Shown here: piece after piece, positions 11,740 to 22,791 of the stretch
Layout of the letters: every line of letters begins with the position of its first letter
Numbering within the stretch: the stretch's first letter is position 1
Notes under the pieces: generated by a model
What the model saw: only the letters and a program-made list of their open reading frames with translations
What the model was told of the DNA's origin: nothing
Database searches by the model: none
Translations under genes and position numbers: made by a program
Source of the DNA: Chrysomallon squamiferum
Lineage: Eukaryota; Mollusca; Gastropoda; Neomphalida; Peltospiridae
Assembly (NCBI GenBank): GCA_012295275.1
Contig: CM022679.1
Coordinates: 23,367,002-23,402,001 of the forward strand
DNA: 35,000 nucleotides
Reading direction: 5' to 3'

Positions 11740-13440
11740 GCGAGCGAGATAGGAGAGCTCGATAAATCGCTATTTTCGTCGGAAAAACAAAGAAAGAATC
11801 GCCACAGATGAAAAAAAAAGGGACGAGAAGAAAACAAACAAAACAAGAGATGTTATACTCATTAAAAAAAATTAAATGTTTTAGTTTTGTTACTTTGCAT
11901 TAATGTTTGATTCATTGTTTAATTATTATTTGTTATTATTTACTTTCTGGTTATTTATATAGTTGAAAAAGCATTGCTAATGTCTATCGCAAATATACAA
12001 TTTCGTATGTCTTCCAGTCAAAATTCAGTATGTTTATTTATTTACTTTTCGAGATATCTGTTTCTGTTGTTATTTTTATTAGTTGCTGCTGAGTTTATTT
12101 CAACAGTATTCTGGGATATTAATATGATCTACAAAATGTTCTCTGTGTGAAAAAAAAAAAGTATTTTAATAATAAAATAATTTATCTGTTTAAATCAATG
12201 ACAAATTGAATAAATAATAACATTTGTCTAAACCTTCAGTTCCTTGAAATGTACGTGTGTGGAAGTCTGTTACTTATTTATTTATTTATTTATTTCTGAT
12301 TTGCGTATTTCATTTTGTGTTAAAGTTTCAATAACGTAACCATAAATTTACTAAATTAACGACAATACATACGTCGCCATGTTACAGAAGAAACAGTGCA
12401 TTAAAACCGAAACTGAAACATATACCCTCTTTACCTCCGCCCTACCTACCTATCTATCTATTTGTCAGTCTGTCTAAGTCTAATAATAATTTGCAGATAA
12501 ACTGCTTCTCTCTCTAGCTTGATTCCCCACTTTCTCGTAAATACGGTTTTACGTATAAGAACGCTATACAAGTATTTAGGTCATACGCTACGCCGGCGCG
12601 GCCATTTAACACAATAAAAGTGATTGAAAGCCAAGTAACTTGAGTGTCGATACTTTTCTTTGTTCATGTAACCGCGTTCACTCAGCAGCACGTCAACAAT
12701 TTTGGCAAAAAAAAAATATAATAATAATAATAATACTCAAAACGTGTACTAACAAACCTACTCCATTTTTATTCCTTTCTTTTCTTACTCCTTTTCTTTC
12801 TTTATTTTTTTTTTCTTTTTTCATTTCGAAGCGTGACTATCAAATGACATTCCCGCGCTTTTGGGTTTCGCTCCAACAGACAAAGAAAGAACGGGGAGAA
12901 ACTGCGTCCTGCATGCAAAACGATAAGAAAAAAAAAAAAAAAAAAAAAAATCTTATTTGATTTAGTAGCAGCACAAAAAAAGCGAGCGCGCATGACCCAG
13001 CGTTTCACGGGCAATCAAAACGAACGCGTCCAACTTTTATGTAAAGCGATATGGCCAAGTTACGACTCCGTAATTTCTTCATGGCACGCACGCTTTCAAC
13101 AAAGTTTGCTCGCTATCGTGTGCTATTTTGGGAGAAATGGTTCATTAAGAACCTTCGTTATTTCTTTGACGCCACTGAACGTAGACAAAGGCTGGTTTCG
13201 AAACGAGGTTTAAAAATAAATAACACGAGTAAAAAGGCCTGTAAAAGTCTGCGCTGAAATTTATGCAGTTGCGATCGAACATTTATGACAAGGTGTAAAA
13301 CAAAGCTAACAAAAAAAAAAGACAAAAAAGGGGACATAATATTATTTAAGAGTAAATTTAACAGTATGTTTTTGAAATGTTAAGTACCGCAGCTGTCATA
13401 TATGTACAGAAATCGATTTAAACCGTTATTGTATTATTCA
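11740..13440. other. AT-rich DNA with one unique block, no supported gene
   Basis: TTTA run 12274-12295, CTAC/CTAT run 12441-12476, ATA run about 12717-12735, A23 12928-12950. 12960-13257 is unique and CpG-bearing with two overlapping plus-strand frames of 73 and 68 codons; neither is recognised. Confidence 0.4.
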
Positions 13441-13450
13441 TATACTTGAG

Positions 13451-13473
13451 TGTGTGTGCGTGTGTGTGTTTGT

Positions 13474-13509
<36 letters not shown>
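13451..13509. repeat. Interrupted GT array
   Basis: GT repeats with GC and TT interruptions. Confidence 0.9.
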
Positions 13510-13587
13510 CTGAGAATAACAATTTTTTTCCTCATTATGTTATGACTGAATTAATTAATTAATTGCGGGATTACTAAGTGCAACCTA

Positions 13588-13857
13588 ACACCACAACCGC
13601 CAATTTTTCTAAAACGCTTACACAAAAGAATACATTACAATAACGACAACAGTAGATATTACACAAACTTCATCATCAACAACAACAACAACAACAACAA
13701 CAGCAACAACATCAACATCAATAACAACAACAATTGTTTTCGTTTACAAGAACCAGATGAAAATCGCGTATCCCTGGAACTTGTGCAGCGCAGCCATCCC
13801 GCCCTAGTTTCCGCTCTGGAAGAAGCTGTAAAACGTACAGGATGTTTTGGACGTTAA
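13588..13857 (+). other. Open frame without ATG, protein-like 3' end, doubtful
   Basis: A plus-strand frame is open for 89 codons between stops. Its middle is a translated CAA array (asparagines). The last 35 codons, from EPDENRVSLELVQRSHPALV onward, have mixed codons and a helical, protein-like composition. TTTTCGTTTACAAG before 13751 could be an acceptor, which would make 13751-13857 a terminal exon. An opposing minus-strand frame covers the same DNA. No family is recognised. Confidence 0.2.
13670..13734. repeat. CAA trinucleotide array
   Basis: CAA/CAT units, purest at 13678-13700. Confidence 0.9.
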
Positions 13858-15320
13858 CTTTCGTCACGCGGTTTCTCCGAGGCTTTCGTTTCCTGCCATA
13901 CTGGATCACCCCGTTTTTAGCAGGTTAACGAGTCACACGATACACGAAATCTTTGTATTACATTCACACAGCCACCTCGATATGCCGCGATACACGGTCC
14001 TGCGTTAATAGGTTCATTTTATATACGTCATCACGTCATTCGTCTGTAACAAAACGCCCGTATTATAGATATTATATTATTATTATGTCGTTGATGTTGT
14101 TGTTGTCGTTGATGCTAAACGAATACAGAACGAAGCGAGCTCTGACGAAAACGAATAACAGTTATGATTTATTAATTGCCGCACTTTGAATAAAATGTTA
14201 AAAGTATCGCGTGTTGCTTAAATAAATTACACTATTTTAATAATCTACGAAACTTTGCTGGGATAATGAAAAGACGTAATGGAAAGACATTTGATGAAAT
14301 CTACGACGTCGTCTCCTTTTTCATTCTTTTTTTAGTTCTTCTTCAGAATAATTAATAAGAATGGAAAAGACTCTAAAATTATTATGTTATAAAAATATTT
14401 ATGAGAAAAAAAAAAATGTTTTTAATTTTAATCCTTACACCATTATCAAACCAAAATTACCTTACTGAATTTTACAATTGTGAAAATGAAAGTGAAACTT
14501 AAAAAAAAAGAGATGAAACCAACATAATTACCAACAACAACGATATCTCGGTAAATAACAAACAATAACAACCACAGTGCTAACCAAACCAACAACAGCA
14601 ACAGCAGCAACAACAACAACAACAACAACAACACAACAACAATATTGTACATAATAAATAAAGCGTCGGTTTTAAAAGCAGCGGTGTTTTCGTCATGATA
14701 AATTTAAATGTCAAAAATAAATTATTTACCCCCGAAGCTGCTGATCAGTTATTGATTAGCACGCAAGTCTGGACCACGATTGATAACAACTATCCGACCG
14801 TGCCCTTGGGCCCCAAAATCCGATACTCTGGTTTTTCAGTGCGTCTACGGCGGAATTTTAACACGATACACTAGTGATTTTGACGATCAAGAATAGCCTA
14901 ATACAGAAAACGTGGCGACGCAGAAATACGTGAACATTGTCAGACACGATTCAGAACGTTTAATGAATACAATGAAATGAATCATTATCATTATTGTTGT
15001 TGTTTCTGGGTGGGGTTTTTTTTTTTTCTTTCTTTTTTTATTAATATTAATAAAAGAAAAAAGAAAGAAAGCAATAATGATAATGATAATAATTTTTACA
15101 TATATATAACGTTTTTAATTTCTCTTCTTTCTTTTTTTCTCTAGGTGATGAGAGTTTCAAACTATTGAATTAAACTTATTTTAAACATTTTTGTTTTTAT
15201 CTATCTTTGTAATTAGTATGTATGCTTTAATTATAAATACACAAGCGGACCCGAAATATAAAACATGCAGAAATACAAACATCTTTACGGACACCCCGTA
15301 CACACATTCGCATTTGAAAA
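13858..15320. other. Unique and AT-rich intronic DNA, no supported gene
   Basis: Apart from the CAA array nothing was recognised. The stretches 13860-14050 and 14690-14960 are unique with moderate CpG. Confidence 0.4.
14590..14642. repeat. CAA trinucleotide array
   Basis: CAA and CAG units; the poly-leucine frame on the minus strand is its translation. Confidence 0.9.
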
Positions 15321-15323
15321 ACC

Positions 15324-15324
<1 letters not shown>

Positions 15325-15369
<45 letters not shown>
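15325..15369. repeat. CA array
   Basis: Perfect AC/CA repeats. Confidence 0.95.
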
Positions 15370-15371
<2 letters not shown>

Positions 15372-15632
15372 ATAAGTGATATTCAATTCCCTTTTTTTCT
15401 TCTTCTTTTTTTTTTGTTCCCTTTCTCAGATCAGGTGTTAAGTTCGTTACGCTTCAATCATTAACAGCAATTCACTTCGCATTCAAGCAACGTTCGAGTA
15501 CGTTTGAATATTTTCTCTCCAACGTCTATCAACTGCGCAGACGTGAAACTTGCCACAAGACGTCACGTTATACATTGTTAGCATCTGGATCACTGCCAAA
15601 AATATCTGCGGTCTTTGAAAAGACTGACTCGG

Positions 15633-15795
15633 ATAATCATTTGTTAGACGCAGTAGATATTACGTACTTTGAAAATAATAATAATAATAATAATAATAAA
15701 GTGGATGTATCCTGTCTTTATCACAGTTAGTAAGAGATTATTAATCAAAATAATCAAGAGATTAATAACGTGTTGTGGAATTTAGCGTCAATGTC

Positions 15796-15841
<46 letters not shown>

Positions 15842-15863
15842 AGAGAGAGAGAGAGAGAGAGAG
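15633..15863 (+). repeat. Dispersed repeat, copy 1, with internal AAT and terminal GA arrays
   Basis: Starts near TTGTTAGACGCAGTAGATAT, passes an AAT array (15674-15700), a unique part including GTCTTTATCA and AGTAAGAGATTATTAATC, and ends in a GA array (15800-15863). The same order occurs in reverse complement at 19768-19995. No coding sequence or clear terminal repeats were seen; a short non-autonomous mobile element is a possible source. Confidence 0.8.
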
Positions 15864-16240
15864 GGAGATGGAAAAAGACAGAGGGGCTTTAAGAGGAGAA
15901 AAAATATATTGGATTTCTCTGACGATTTGTATTTACGATACCAAGTGAATTTTTCATTTCCGTTGAAAAAAACGTTTTAAAAAAAAAAAAAAAAAAAAGT
16001 TTATTACTCGAGTCAACATGGCAGACATAGTAAGACAGCAATTGCGTCGGAAGTAGTCGGAGACAGACGCGATGTTAGGCCGCGGATTAATCAAAAGTTA
16101 CTGATTAAGCGAACGTGATACCTAGACTTCGTGTCTCTAGCTATTTCCACTCAATCGATAGCTGGTACATCTCTTTTGAAAACAGTTCAAGCAACATTAA
16201 TTAGAAACGGTCGAACATAGACAGTTCACCTTTTTCAAAA
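15864..16240. other. Unique stretch after the dispersed repeat
   Basis: A20 at 15979-15998, then ATG in good context at 16018 (MADIVRQQLRRK, then stop; ATA|GTAAGA at 16027 could be a donor). No further support for a gene. Confidence 0.3.
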
Positions 16241-16330
16241 GAGCGCCTGGTCAGTCCGTTATTGGCTTCTGTTTGACAGCCGTAGTTTCGAATCTGCTAG
16301 GACGGCTGCATTTTCAAGTGACAGAAAAAA
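16240..16330 (+). repeat. tRNA-like (SINE head) fragment
   Basis: CCTGGTCAGTCCGTTA resembles an A-box with one deletion. GTTTCGAATCT (16285-16295) matches the B-box at 9 of 11. CAGCCGT (16277-16283) and ACGGCTG (16302-16308) can pair around the B-box. It does not fold as an intact tRNA. Confidence 0.4.
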
Positions 16331-16384
16331 GACGGAAAGAAGAAAGAATACACACATAGCGATCTATTGATTAAAAAAAAAAAC

Positions 16385-16407
16385 GATGGATGGATGGATG
16401 GATGGAT
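16385..16407. repeat. GATG tetranucleotide run
   Basis: About five to six GATG units. Confidence 0.8.
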
Positions 16408-16879
16408 AAGTTGACTGATTAATTAACTGACTAACTGATCGTTCGATCGAATGACAGATTAAACAGAAACGTATCGACAGATAAATACAGAAACATTACA
16501 TTATGCGCTGTTAAGAAATATTGCAATTGCTTACTTTTCTTTTTACGACTTTTCACGAAATATAAAACGTGAAAGGTAATAACGAAGCAATGAACATTTT
16601 AGCATTTAGATAAGATATTTCAGTATTCAAACTGATCGTTTTCACAAGCGGAGATTTAGGCTCTTGATAAAACTGTTTAGCAAATGATATCCATCAGTTA
16701 ACAAATGTGAATATCATGAAAGCTCTGAGTAAAATCTATAAAACTCCGGATACAGTCATTAAATTCCACAGACGCGCTACATCTGTTATCAGTCTATTCA
16801 CTCGTAAAAAATGCATAGCAGCGAGATCAAAAATACTGGTCACATCTCGCATACGTTATTTCGTTCAGTCTGAAATAGA

Positions 16880-16940
16880 ATCTCTCTCTCTCTCTCTCTC
16901 TCTCTCTGCTCTCTCTCTCTCTCTCTCTGTGTATGTGTGT
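16880..16940. repeat. TC array followed by GT run
   Basis: TC units with one GC interruption, then TGTGTATGTGTG. Confidence 0.9.
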
Positions 16941-17131
16941 GCGAATGTGATTCTTTATTTCTCCATCCATCCTTCCATCAATCGAGCCATCTACTTTTTC
17001 TCTCTCGCATATTCACACTTAACTATACTATTTAAATTGTGTTTCTGGTGCTATTACAAACAGGACCACAATACACCACTTAAATTAATTTCTAAGTACT
17101 TCAATGATAATTTAATTAATTTGATAACTAA

Positions 17132-17133
<2 letters not shown>

Positions 17134-17162
<29 letters not shown>
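17134..17162. repeat. TC array
   Basis: Perfect short TC array. Confidence 0.9.
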
Positions 17163-17249
17163 CCATCAAAACGGACACGACCGAAATGAAGAGTCCCCAG
17201 TATGTACACCCATACACGACTTGCTAACGAGCATCTATTTAACTTTCGT

Positions 17250-17420
17250 GTCTACACGTTAAATAAAGGTTTGCATGCGACGCCGACATGCGGAGACGAC
17301 GGGGCCGAAACGTCGTCGCCATAGCAACACGCGTGTTGACCCAAATGAACGCGACAGAACCACGTCAAAAGGACACTGGACGGTCACTTAGGGTGTAACA
17401 AAATCGCTTCTTTGTATCGC
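17250..17420. promoter_or_regulatory. CpG-rich intronic island with X-box and palindrome
   Basis: Many CpGs in an AT-rich setting, with the X-box at 17315 and CAACACGCGTGTTG at 17325-17338. The latter's inner 12 bp match the 11726-11739 palindrome. Confidence 0.4.
17315..17328 (+). promoter_or_regulatory. RFX X-box
   Basis: GTCGCCATAGCAAC fits the X-box consensus fully and overlaps the palindrome CAACACGCGTGTTG (17325-17338). Confidence 0.5.
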
Positions 17421-17629
17421 CGTGTGGTGTTTATGTCCTCGCTCGTTTTTCGGTTACTACCTCTGAATTTACCACATGCAGTGCTTTTGTATAATGCTTA
17501 GATGGGTTTTTCTATGCCGTCACTGAAGCATGAATAAATAATTAAAGTACAATAAAAAATAAAAAAATAAATAAAAGTTTTAATTTTATGGTACGTATGA
17601 GAGAGTAAAATGAAAAAATTAAAGATTTC

Positions 17630-17751
17630 ATTATTATTATTAGTAGTAGTAGTAGTAGCGGTAGTAATAGTAGTGGTAGTGGTAGTAGTAGTAATGGTTG
17701 TTGCTGTTGTTGTTATTATCATGATTATGATGATGAATGATGATGATGATG

Positions 17752-17809
<58 letters not shown>
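17630..17809. repeat. Compound trinucleotide tract (TTA, TAG, GTT, GAT, TTA)
   Basis: 180 nt of successive trinucleotide runs in register, ending in a long TTA array (about 17751-17809). Valine and tyrosine runs in open frames derive from it. Confidence 0.9.
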
Positions 17810-17811
<2 letters not shown>

Positions 17812-18019
17812 ATGGATTATTAATATAAAGTAATAAATATAATAGTTAATTATCATCTTCTTCGTTTTTGCCATTATTTCTTTAAAAAAACATTACTTAA
17901 TATTAACACAAGGAAATTCGTTTATAAATTCGTCTGATCCCAGCGCCCTACTCTGATAGCTGAGAAGGCACGACTTATTGCATCAGTTTCGCTACAACCA
18001 TTCATGCGTAATAATCGAA

Positions 18020-18027
18020 TGACGTCA
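18020..18027. promoter_or_regulatory. Perfect CRE (TGACGTCA)
   Basis: Full palindromic CREB/ATF site in the unique stretch 17930-18300, which also holds the CRE at 18276. Confidence 0.35.
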
Positions 18028-18275
18028 GCAAAAGACTGCCGTGAAATAAGCACGTTTTCCTAGTAGACGACATTCGTCTTAAATAACATTTCAGCTGACA
18101 TCATGTGATCCGTGATCGCTGGTAGCGTGTTAAAATTGATGAGATTCGACTGTCACATACGTCATAGTTTTGTCTGTTTTTAATTTAGTTTATTATCGGA
18201 ACGAGGATGTTATCACAACTACCGAGTGACCCCGAAGAAGTGGCATTCTTTGTCTGAAATGCAAGCGTAAAATTA

Positions 18276-18283
18276 TGACGTCA
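18276..18283. promoter_or_regulatory. Perfect CRE (TGACGTCA)
   Basis: Second full CRE within 260 bp of the one at 18020. Confidence 0.35.
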
Positions 18284-18494
18284 GAGAAAAGTCCGTACGG
18301 AATGCTCGCGTGATCTTAGTTATTTTTAATTATTATTTATTATCTTTAGCATTCAAATGATAGCCAAAACGTGATCATATTTAAACTGCACACATAATCG
18401 TAATTTACATTAAATAGCATTTAGCTGAATTATGTGTTTTCTGAAGTAATGACCCATAACTGCTATCTGGGAAAGTTCCCACCCAGGAGAATCT

Positions 18495-18497
<3 letters not shown>

Positions 18498-18528
<31 letters not shown>
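18498..18528. repeat. T31 homopolymer
   Basis: Uninterrupted run. Confidence 0.95.
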
Positions 18529-19415
18529 CTTTTCTCATAAATTTGAAACGGAATATAGTTAACAAACGCATAAATAATAATATCTTGCAATCGATCACTG
18601 TAGCAATACTATTTTCCTTTTCTTCTTTTTTTAAAAATATATATAGCCAAAGGTCAAAAGGTGTGACAGCCGTTCGAGCGCCGAATCGTTAACCCACTTT
18701 GTTTCTCATTCAGGATGTTTGCATATGATGACGCAAATAAAAAAGTAATAAAAACAATTACTATGGTAATTAAAAAGGCGGTATGAATACTTACAATGAC
18801 ATTTATTGGCCAGTTTTGCAAAACAAAGTTACACAGTTTTAAATTTTCTGTACGACGGTAATGATACAAACTACGACAGTAACAATGCTAATTAAAACTA
18901 TTTAAAGAAAGAAGAAGAAATATCAAGCAGGATGAAAACAAATGGGAGCAGAATTTAAGGACAAGTTCGAAAATTAAAGATAAAATAAATGTCTAGCAAC
19001 TCCATTTCTGTTTAGATGAAAAGCATTATTCCTAAACATGGTTTATTTGAATCTCAGAAGAATTTCAGTTAGCGTTTTGATACTCCTCGTTTTGTTTCAG
19101 GTTCAAAATTCAGCGTTATTCTGTTTAGAAACACTAATCGCAATTACTGAATTAAATATCGTAACTTCCAGTGATGTAAATACTACCAGCTCATGAAATA
19201 TGTTACCTTTTTATAAAAAAAAAAAAAAAAAAAATCTAGACGTTTTCCTAACTCACATTACCATTAATATTAAAATGTATTCATATTCAGATGTCGTTAA
19301 ATCAAATTAAAATTTCCGACTTTCGTTTATTCTATCCCTTTTTTTCTCTTCTTCTTCTTATTCTTCTTTTTATATATAAATTTTTATTTTTCGTTGTTGT
19401 TTTTTTTTATTTATT

Positions 19416-19417
<2 letters not shown>

Positions 19418-19447
<30 letters not shown>
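19418..19447. repeat. T30 homopolymer
   Basis: Uninterrupted run following TTTA units. Confidence 0.95.
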
Positions 19448-19452
<5 letters not shown>

Positions 19453-19762
19453 ATATCAGTTAGAACTTAGAGTAGTTTAGAAATATTATCAGTTTTTCGA
19501 CAAAATGAAAAAGCGTTGACGTTTATTAGGCTATAATTAACACAAGAGATACGGAAACGTAATTACCCAGTGTTTTTACGACATAAGCCGATGTACAAAC
19601 AAAGCAGATAAAATACAAACCCCAAGTGACTGATGTGTTCTCTGCTCGACAGAACAATTCACGTCAGAAAAATTACACCGAGCTAGTTATGTGTTTGTGT
19701 TTATATGTAAGTTTATATTCACAGTACATAAATAACAGGATATCGACTGTTTAGATTAGTGC

Positions 19763-19767
<5 letters not shown>

Positions 19768-19833
<66 letters not shown>

Positions 19834-19995
19834 TTTCTTTCATGACGTTCATGAAAAATTCCATACATTTTTTATCAATCTCTTGAATATTTCGATTAAT
19901 AATCTCTTACTGACTGATAAAGACGAGAAACATCCAGTTTATTATTATTATTATTTTCAAACTACGTAATATCTACTGCGTCTAACATATTATTT
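19768..19995 (-). repeat. Dispersed repeat, copy 2, inverted relative to copy 1
   Basis: Reverse complement of copy 1: TGTTAGACGCAGTAGATATTACGTA is shared, followed by a shorter AAT array, the AGTAAGAGATTATTAATC block and a GA array (TC on the plus strand, 19768-19829). The arrays differ in length and a few substitutions separate the copies, but the unique parts align throughout. Confidence 0.8.
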
Positions 19996-20940
19996 CAATT
20001 AGTTCAATTTAGCATTCATGCCCCCAGACTTTATTTTCACCCAGCTTTACCCTTCCTTCATTAAATATAATATCAGACTGGTTCCGCTTATATCTCTGCT
20101 AACTGCATTTCAGTTCGTTCCGGGCATGGGGTACGTACGTACGAGTCTAAGCAGACGAGACCATATGTGGATAATGTGAATGCGAGTTGATTGCGCATGA
20201 CTTTAACGTTTTCCACGTGTACGTGTTTGACTGGTGGCGAGATCTTTTTACATCCGCGGCCCTCCATTGTGCGGCTTATACTCGTGTAAACAAACACATC
20301 CTCGAAATATCTGGAGCGTTTCATGCCCAGGTAATATTACGTCGATTAATCTTGGTCCGTATCGTCCGGTCCCCGCGGGAATCATTATCAGATAAGCTAA
20401 AAGCCAGCGAAGCGTCGTAAACTAGCGCAAATTTCATACTTTGTCGAGTTCCAATTCTCCAGCACGTAAATAACCGGTTTGCTATAACATTATATCTTTT
20501 TTTTTTTTAAGTATCATAATTTTCTTTTAGTCACCCCTTTGTGCGTTTTATCTTTTCGTTCTTTAGTAAGAAGTTGTCATGGTTTTTCTGACTGCTTGCC
20601 AACTATTTTTTATATTTTTATATTTTTATATTTTTATTTTTTTTTTTTTTTATTTATTTTTTTTTTTTTTTTTTTGGCTTCGCATAAATGAAACGAGAAC
20701 TCAAATGCATGCATGCATCCACGTCTATAATACACACATACACCGTAGTAGCAAAAATAATGTTATAGCCTATAAATATATTAATTGGACAATCAGCATT
20801 ATCGAGCTTTAAACGAAAGGCGTGAGAATTACGAAAACGCTCCGATATGTTCGTAAACATGAAAAGCTTGGATCGATCGCCATTATAATGAATCCTTGTT
20901 ATTATTATCGGGAATTTGCTGAGGGAAAAAAGTTTTTTTC
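19996..20940. other. CpG-bearing block then T-rich DNA
   Basis: 20090-20450 is CpG-bearing, with GTACGTAC repeats and a forkhead-like GTAAACA (20285-20291). Opposing frames of 77 and 78 codons cover it without recognisable relatives. 20610-20680 is T-rich. Confidence 0.4.
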
Positions 20941-21200
20941 CTAGACAATGGGAAAAGTTTGCGAATAACGACCGGCAGAGGCCGCCATCTTGGTTTAAAG
21001 CCGCTTCGCGTCAAACCTAATCGATGAAGCTTATTGGCTGATTCGCTTAAATTTTGTACGGCACGAGCCGGCTGTGGAAAAACCTCACTTGTGATAAAAG
21101 TCACGAAAGTGTTTCGAAAAGGATTGACTAACTCATAAAAGAAAGCGTCGTTTGCCATTCTTGGTTTAAGATGGTCGCTACTAAAAACATGGCTCCAAAG
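20941..21200 (-). promoter_or_regulatory. YY1/CCAAT promoter-like element
   Basis: GCCGCCATCTTGG (20981-20993) is an excellent YY1 site. A related block, GCCATTCTTGGTTTAA (21154-21169), repeats GCCATCTTGGTTTAA (20984-20998) with one inserted base and is followed by AAGATGGTCGCT. ATTGG (21033-21037) is a CCAAT box on the minus strand. On the minus strand the YY1 site contains ATGGCGGCC, which opens a 15-codon frame ending at 20941. This resembles a YY1-type start region for a minus-strand transcript, perhaps an internal promoter, but no exon follows visibly. Confidence 0.35.
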
Positions 21201-21316
21201 CTTGGTTTTGGAAATAGAGAGAGAGAGGAACAAACGCGAAAACCGTTAAGTAACTATTAAAAAAAATAAAGTCAACAGACTACGACATTGTTTGTTTAAT
21301 ATAAAAACTAAATAAA

Positions 21317-21317
21317 A

Positions 21318-21409
<92 letters not shown>
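21317..21409. repeat. GA array with one AT interruption
   Basis: About 93 nt of AG repeats. Its flanks do not match the GA-bearing dispersed repeat at 15633 and 19768. Confidence 0.95.
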
Positions 21410-21411
<2 letters not shown>

Positions 21412-21989
21412 CACAAATACGAATTAAATGCCAAGTTCTGAGATATCAAAACACGAAATTCACTTCACAACATGTCTTGATATAATTCCCTGTATTGTAT
21501 TATTTGTTTGTAACATGGTAAAAATAAACAGACAAAGAAAGAAAGATCAAAAACAAAATGTTAACATATGTTTGCATAATTTCAAAGGGAATAAAGAATT
21601 TGACCATTAAAAACACGAACTGTCAGTGGGCGGAATTATTCATTATCAGTTTTGAAAACAAAACTGTAAATAAACATCCTTTATAGTGCTTCAGCGTTAT
21701 CCGAAAATAATCAGTTATTTAATTTGTGTTGTGGTTGTAGTATAGTCCGTTTCTGTATGGTTTGTTGTTTCTTTGTGTGCGTGCGTGTTGTAAAGGTTGC
21801 AGTACAATTTAATTATATATTATATATTTTTATTTAATTACTTACTTATTTGTTTTTACTCAAGTCCTGTAATTTCATAGCTATTGCTTATTTATTTATT
21901 TTATATTTCAAAAATAACTGTTGCTGTTGTGTTTGTATTTACATTTTGTTTAATTATTTTTAATTTTTTTACACTACAGATGAATTATT

Positions 21990-22009
21990 TTTTTTATTAT
22001 TATTATTAT

Positions 22010-22050
<41 letters not shown>

Positions 22051-22120
22051 AATATATGTGTATAATTATTTTTATTGTTTTGTTTCCGCTCATTTATAAA
22101 AAAAAAAAAAAAAAAAAAAA
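21990..22120. repeat. TTA run, T35 and A23 facing each other
   Basis: T35 at 22012-22046 and A23 at 22098-22120, separated by 51 nt. Confidence 0.9.
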
Positions 22121-22290
22121 CTGAAGGTATTAACATTGAGAAATTCAAATAACACGTGTTACAAACCACGTAACAGGGAACATCTGCTACAAGGTCTTTG
22201 CATGAATTCATCTCACTAACATTTTTGGTTCAAACGAAATCAATTATGAATAATAAAAAAAAAACTTCGTTTTTCTTTCTCTGTTTTGTT

Positions 22291-22297
22291 TATATAT

Positions 22298-22332
<35 letters not shown>

Positions 22333-22342
22333 CGTGTGTGCG
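22291..22342. repeat. 52-nt alternating TA/TG/CG tract
   Basis: Strict pyrimidine-purine alternation with a CGCGCGCG core, typical of Z-DNA-forming sequence. Confidence 0.9.
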
Positions 22343-22791
22343 TTTTAATGTTTAACATCCGCATACTACATCCATTACGAGAGAAAAGGAAGGAAGAAAT
22401 AGAAAAATAAAGCGCCACTAATAATAACGTAATTCATTTTCCTATTCGGACTTACCTATTATCAATGATAAATAAATTACAGCGTGCGTGTCACTGTTTA
22501 GTCTAACACTGCATACATCACTGCCTGACAGATATGTACAGACACGCGGTCTGCATCGCTAATCTCACAACGTCGAAGAACGAACTTCGGCCTCTTTTAA
22601 CCCCGAAAATAATCTCCAATCCTTTTCGCAATTAATTATCAGGACTTATGACGCAAACAGCTACGTCTAATTATCAAAAACTGACGTTAAGCATCCGGGG
22701 AAACTATCTCTGCTTTCATGATCACCGCAGCTTTAATCAATAACGCGCACACGATAAAGATATTTTTGTTTCATCAATATACACCCTCCAG

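Larger units (their letters stand above)
16410..17249. other. AT-rich DNA with TC arrays, no supported gene
   Basis: The 160-codon plus-strand frame from 16707 crosses two TC arrays read as Leu-Ser and is rejected as coding. Confidence 0.5.
17810..19767. other. AT-rich intronic DNA with a CpG-bearing piece
   Basis: 17930-18310 is unique and holds two CREs and the hairpin AGACGA-CAT-TCGTCT (about 18065-18079). The rest is AT-rich with A20 at 19215-19234. No gene seen. Confidence 0.45.

Noticed and set aside
12992-13257. Two overlapping plus-strand frames
   Set aside because: Neither frame shows a known domain or convincing splice sites; overlap in two frames suggests chance.
13645-13700. Third copy of the 15633/19768 repeat, from shared CAGTAGATATTAC before a trinucleotide array
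   Set aside because: Similarity stops after 13 nt and the array is CAA rather than AAT; chance is sufficient.
16707-17189. 160-codon plus-strand open frame
   Set aside because: It passes through two TC arrays read as Leu-Ser and has no recognisable domain; length is due to the repeats.
17950-18000. Perfect A-box-like TAGCTGAGAAG
   Set aside because: The only B-box-like piece is too close and too poor a match for a tRNA or SINE head.
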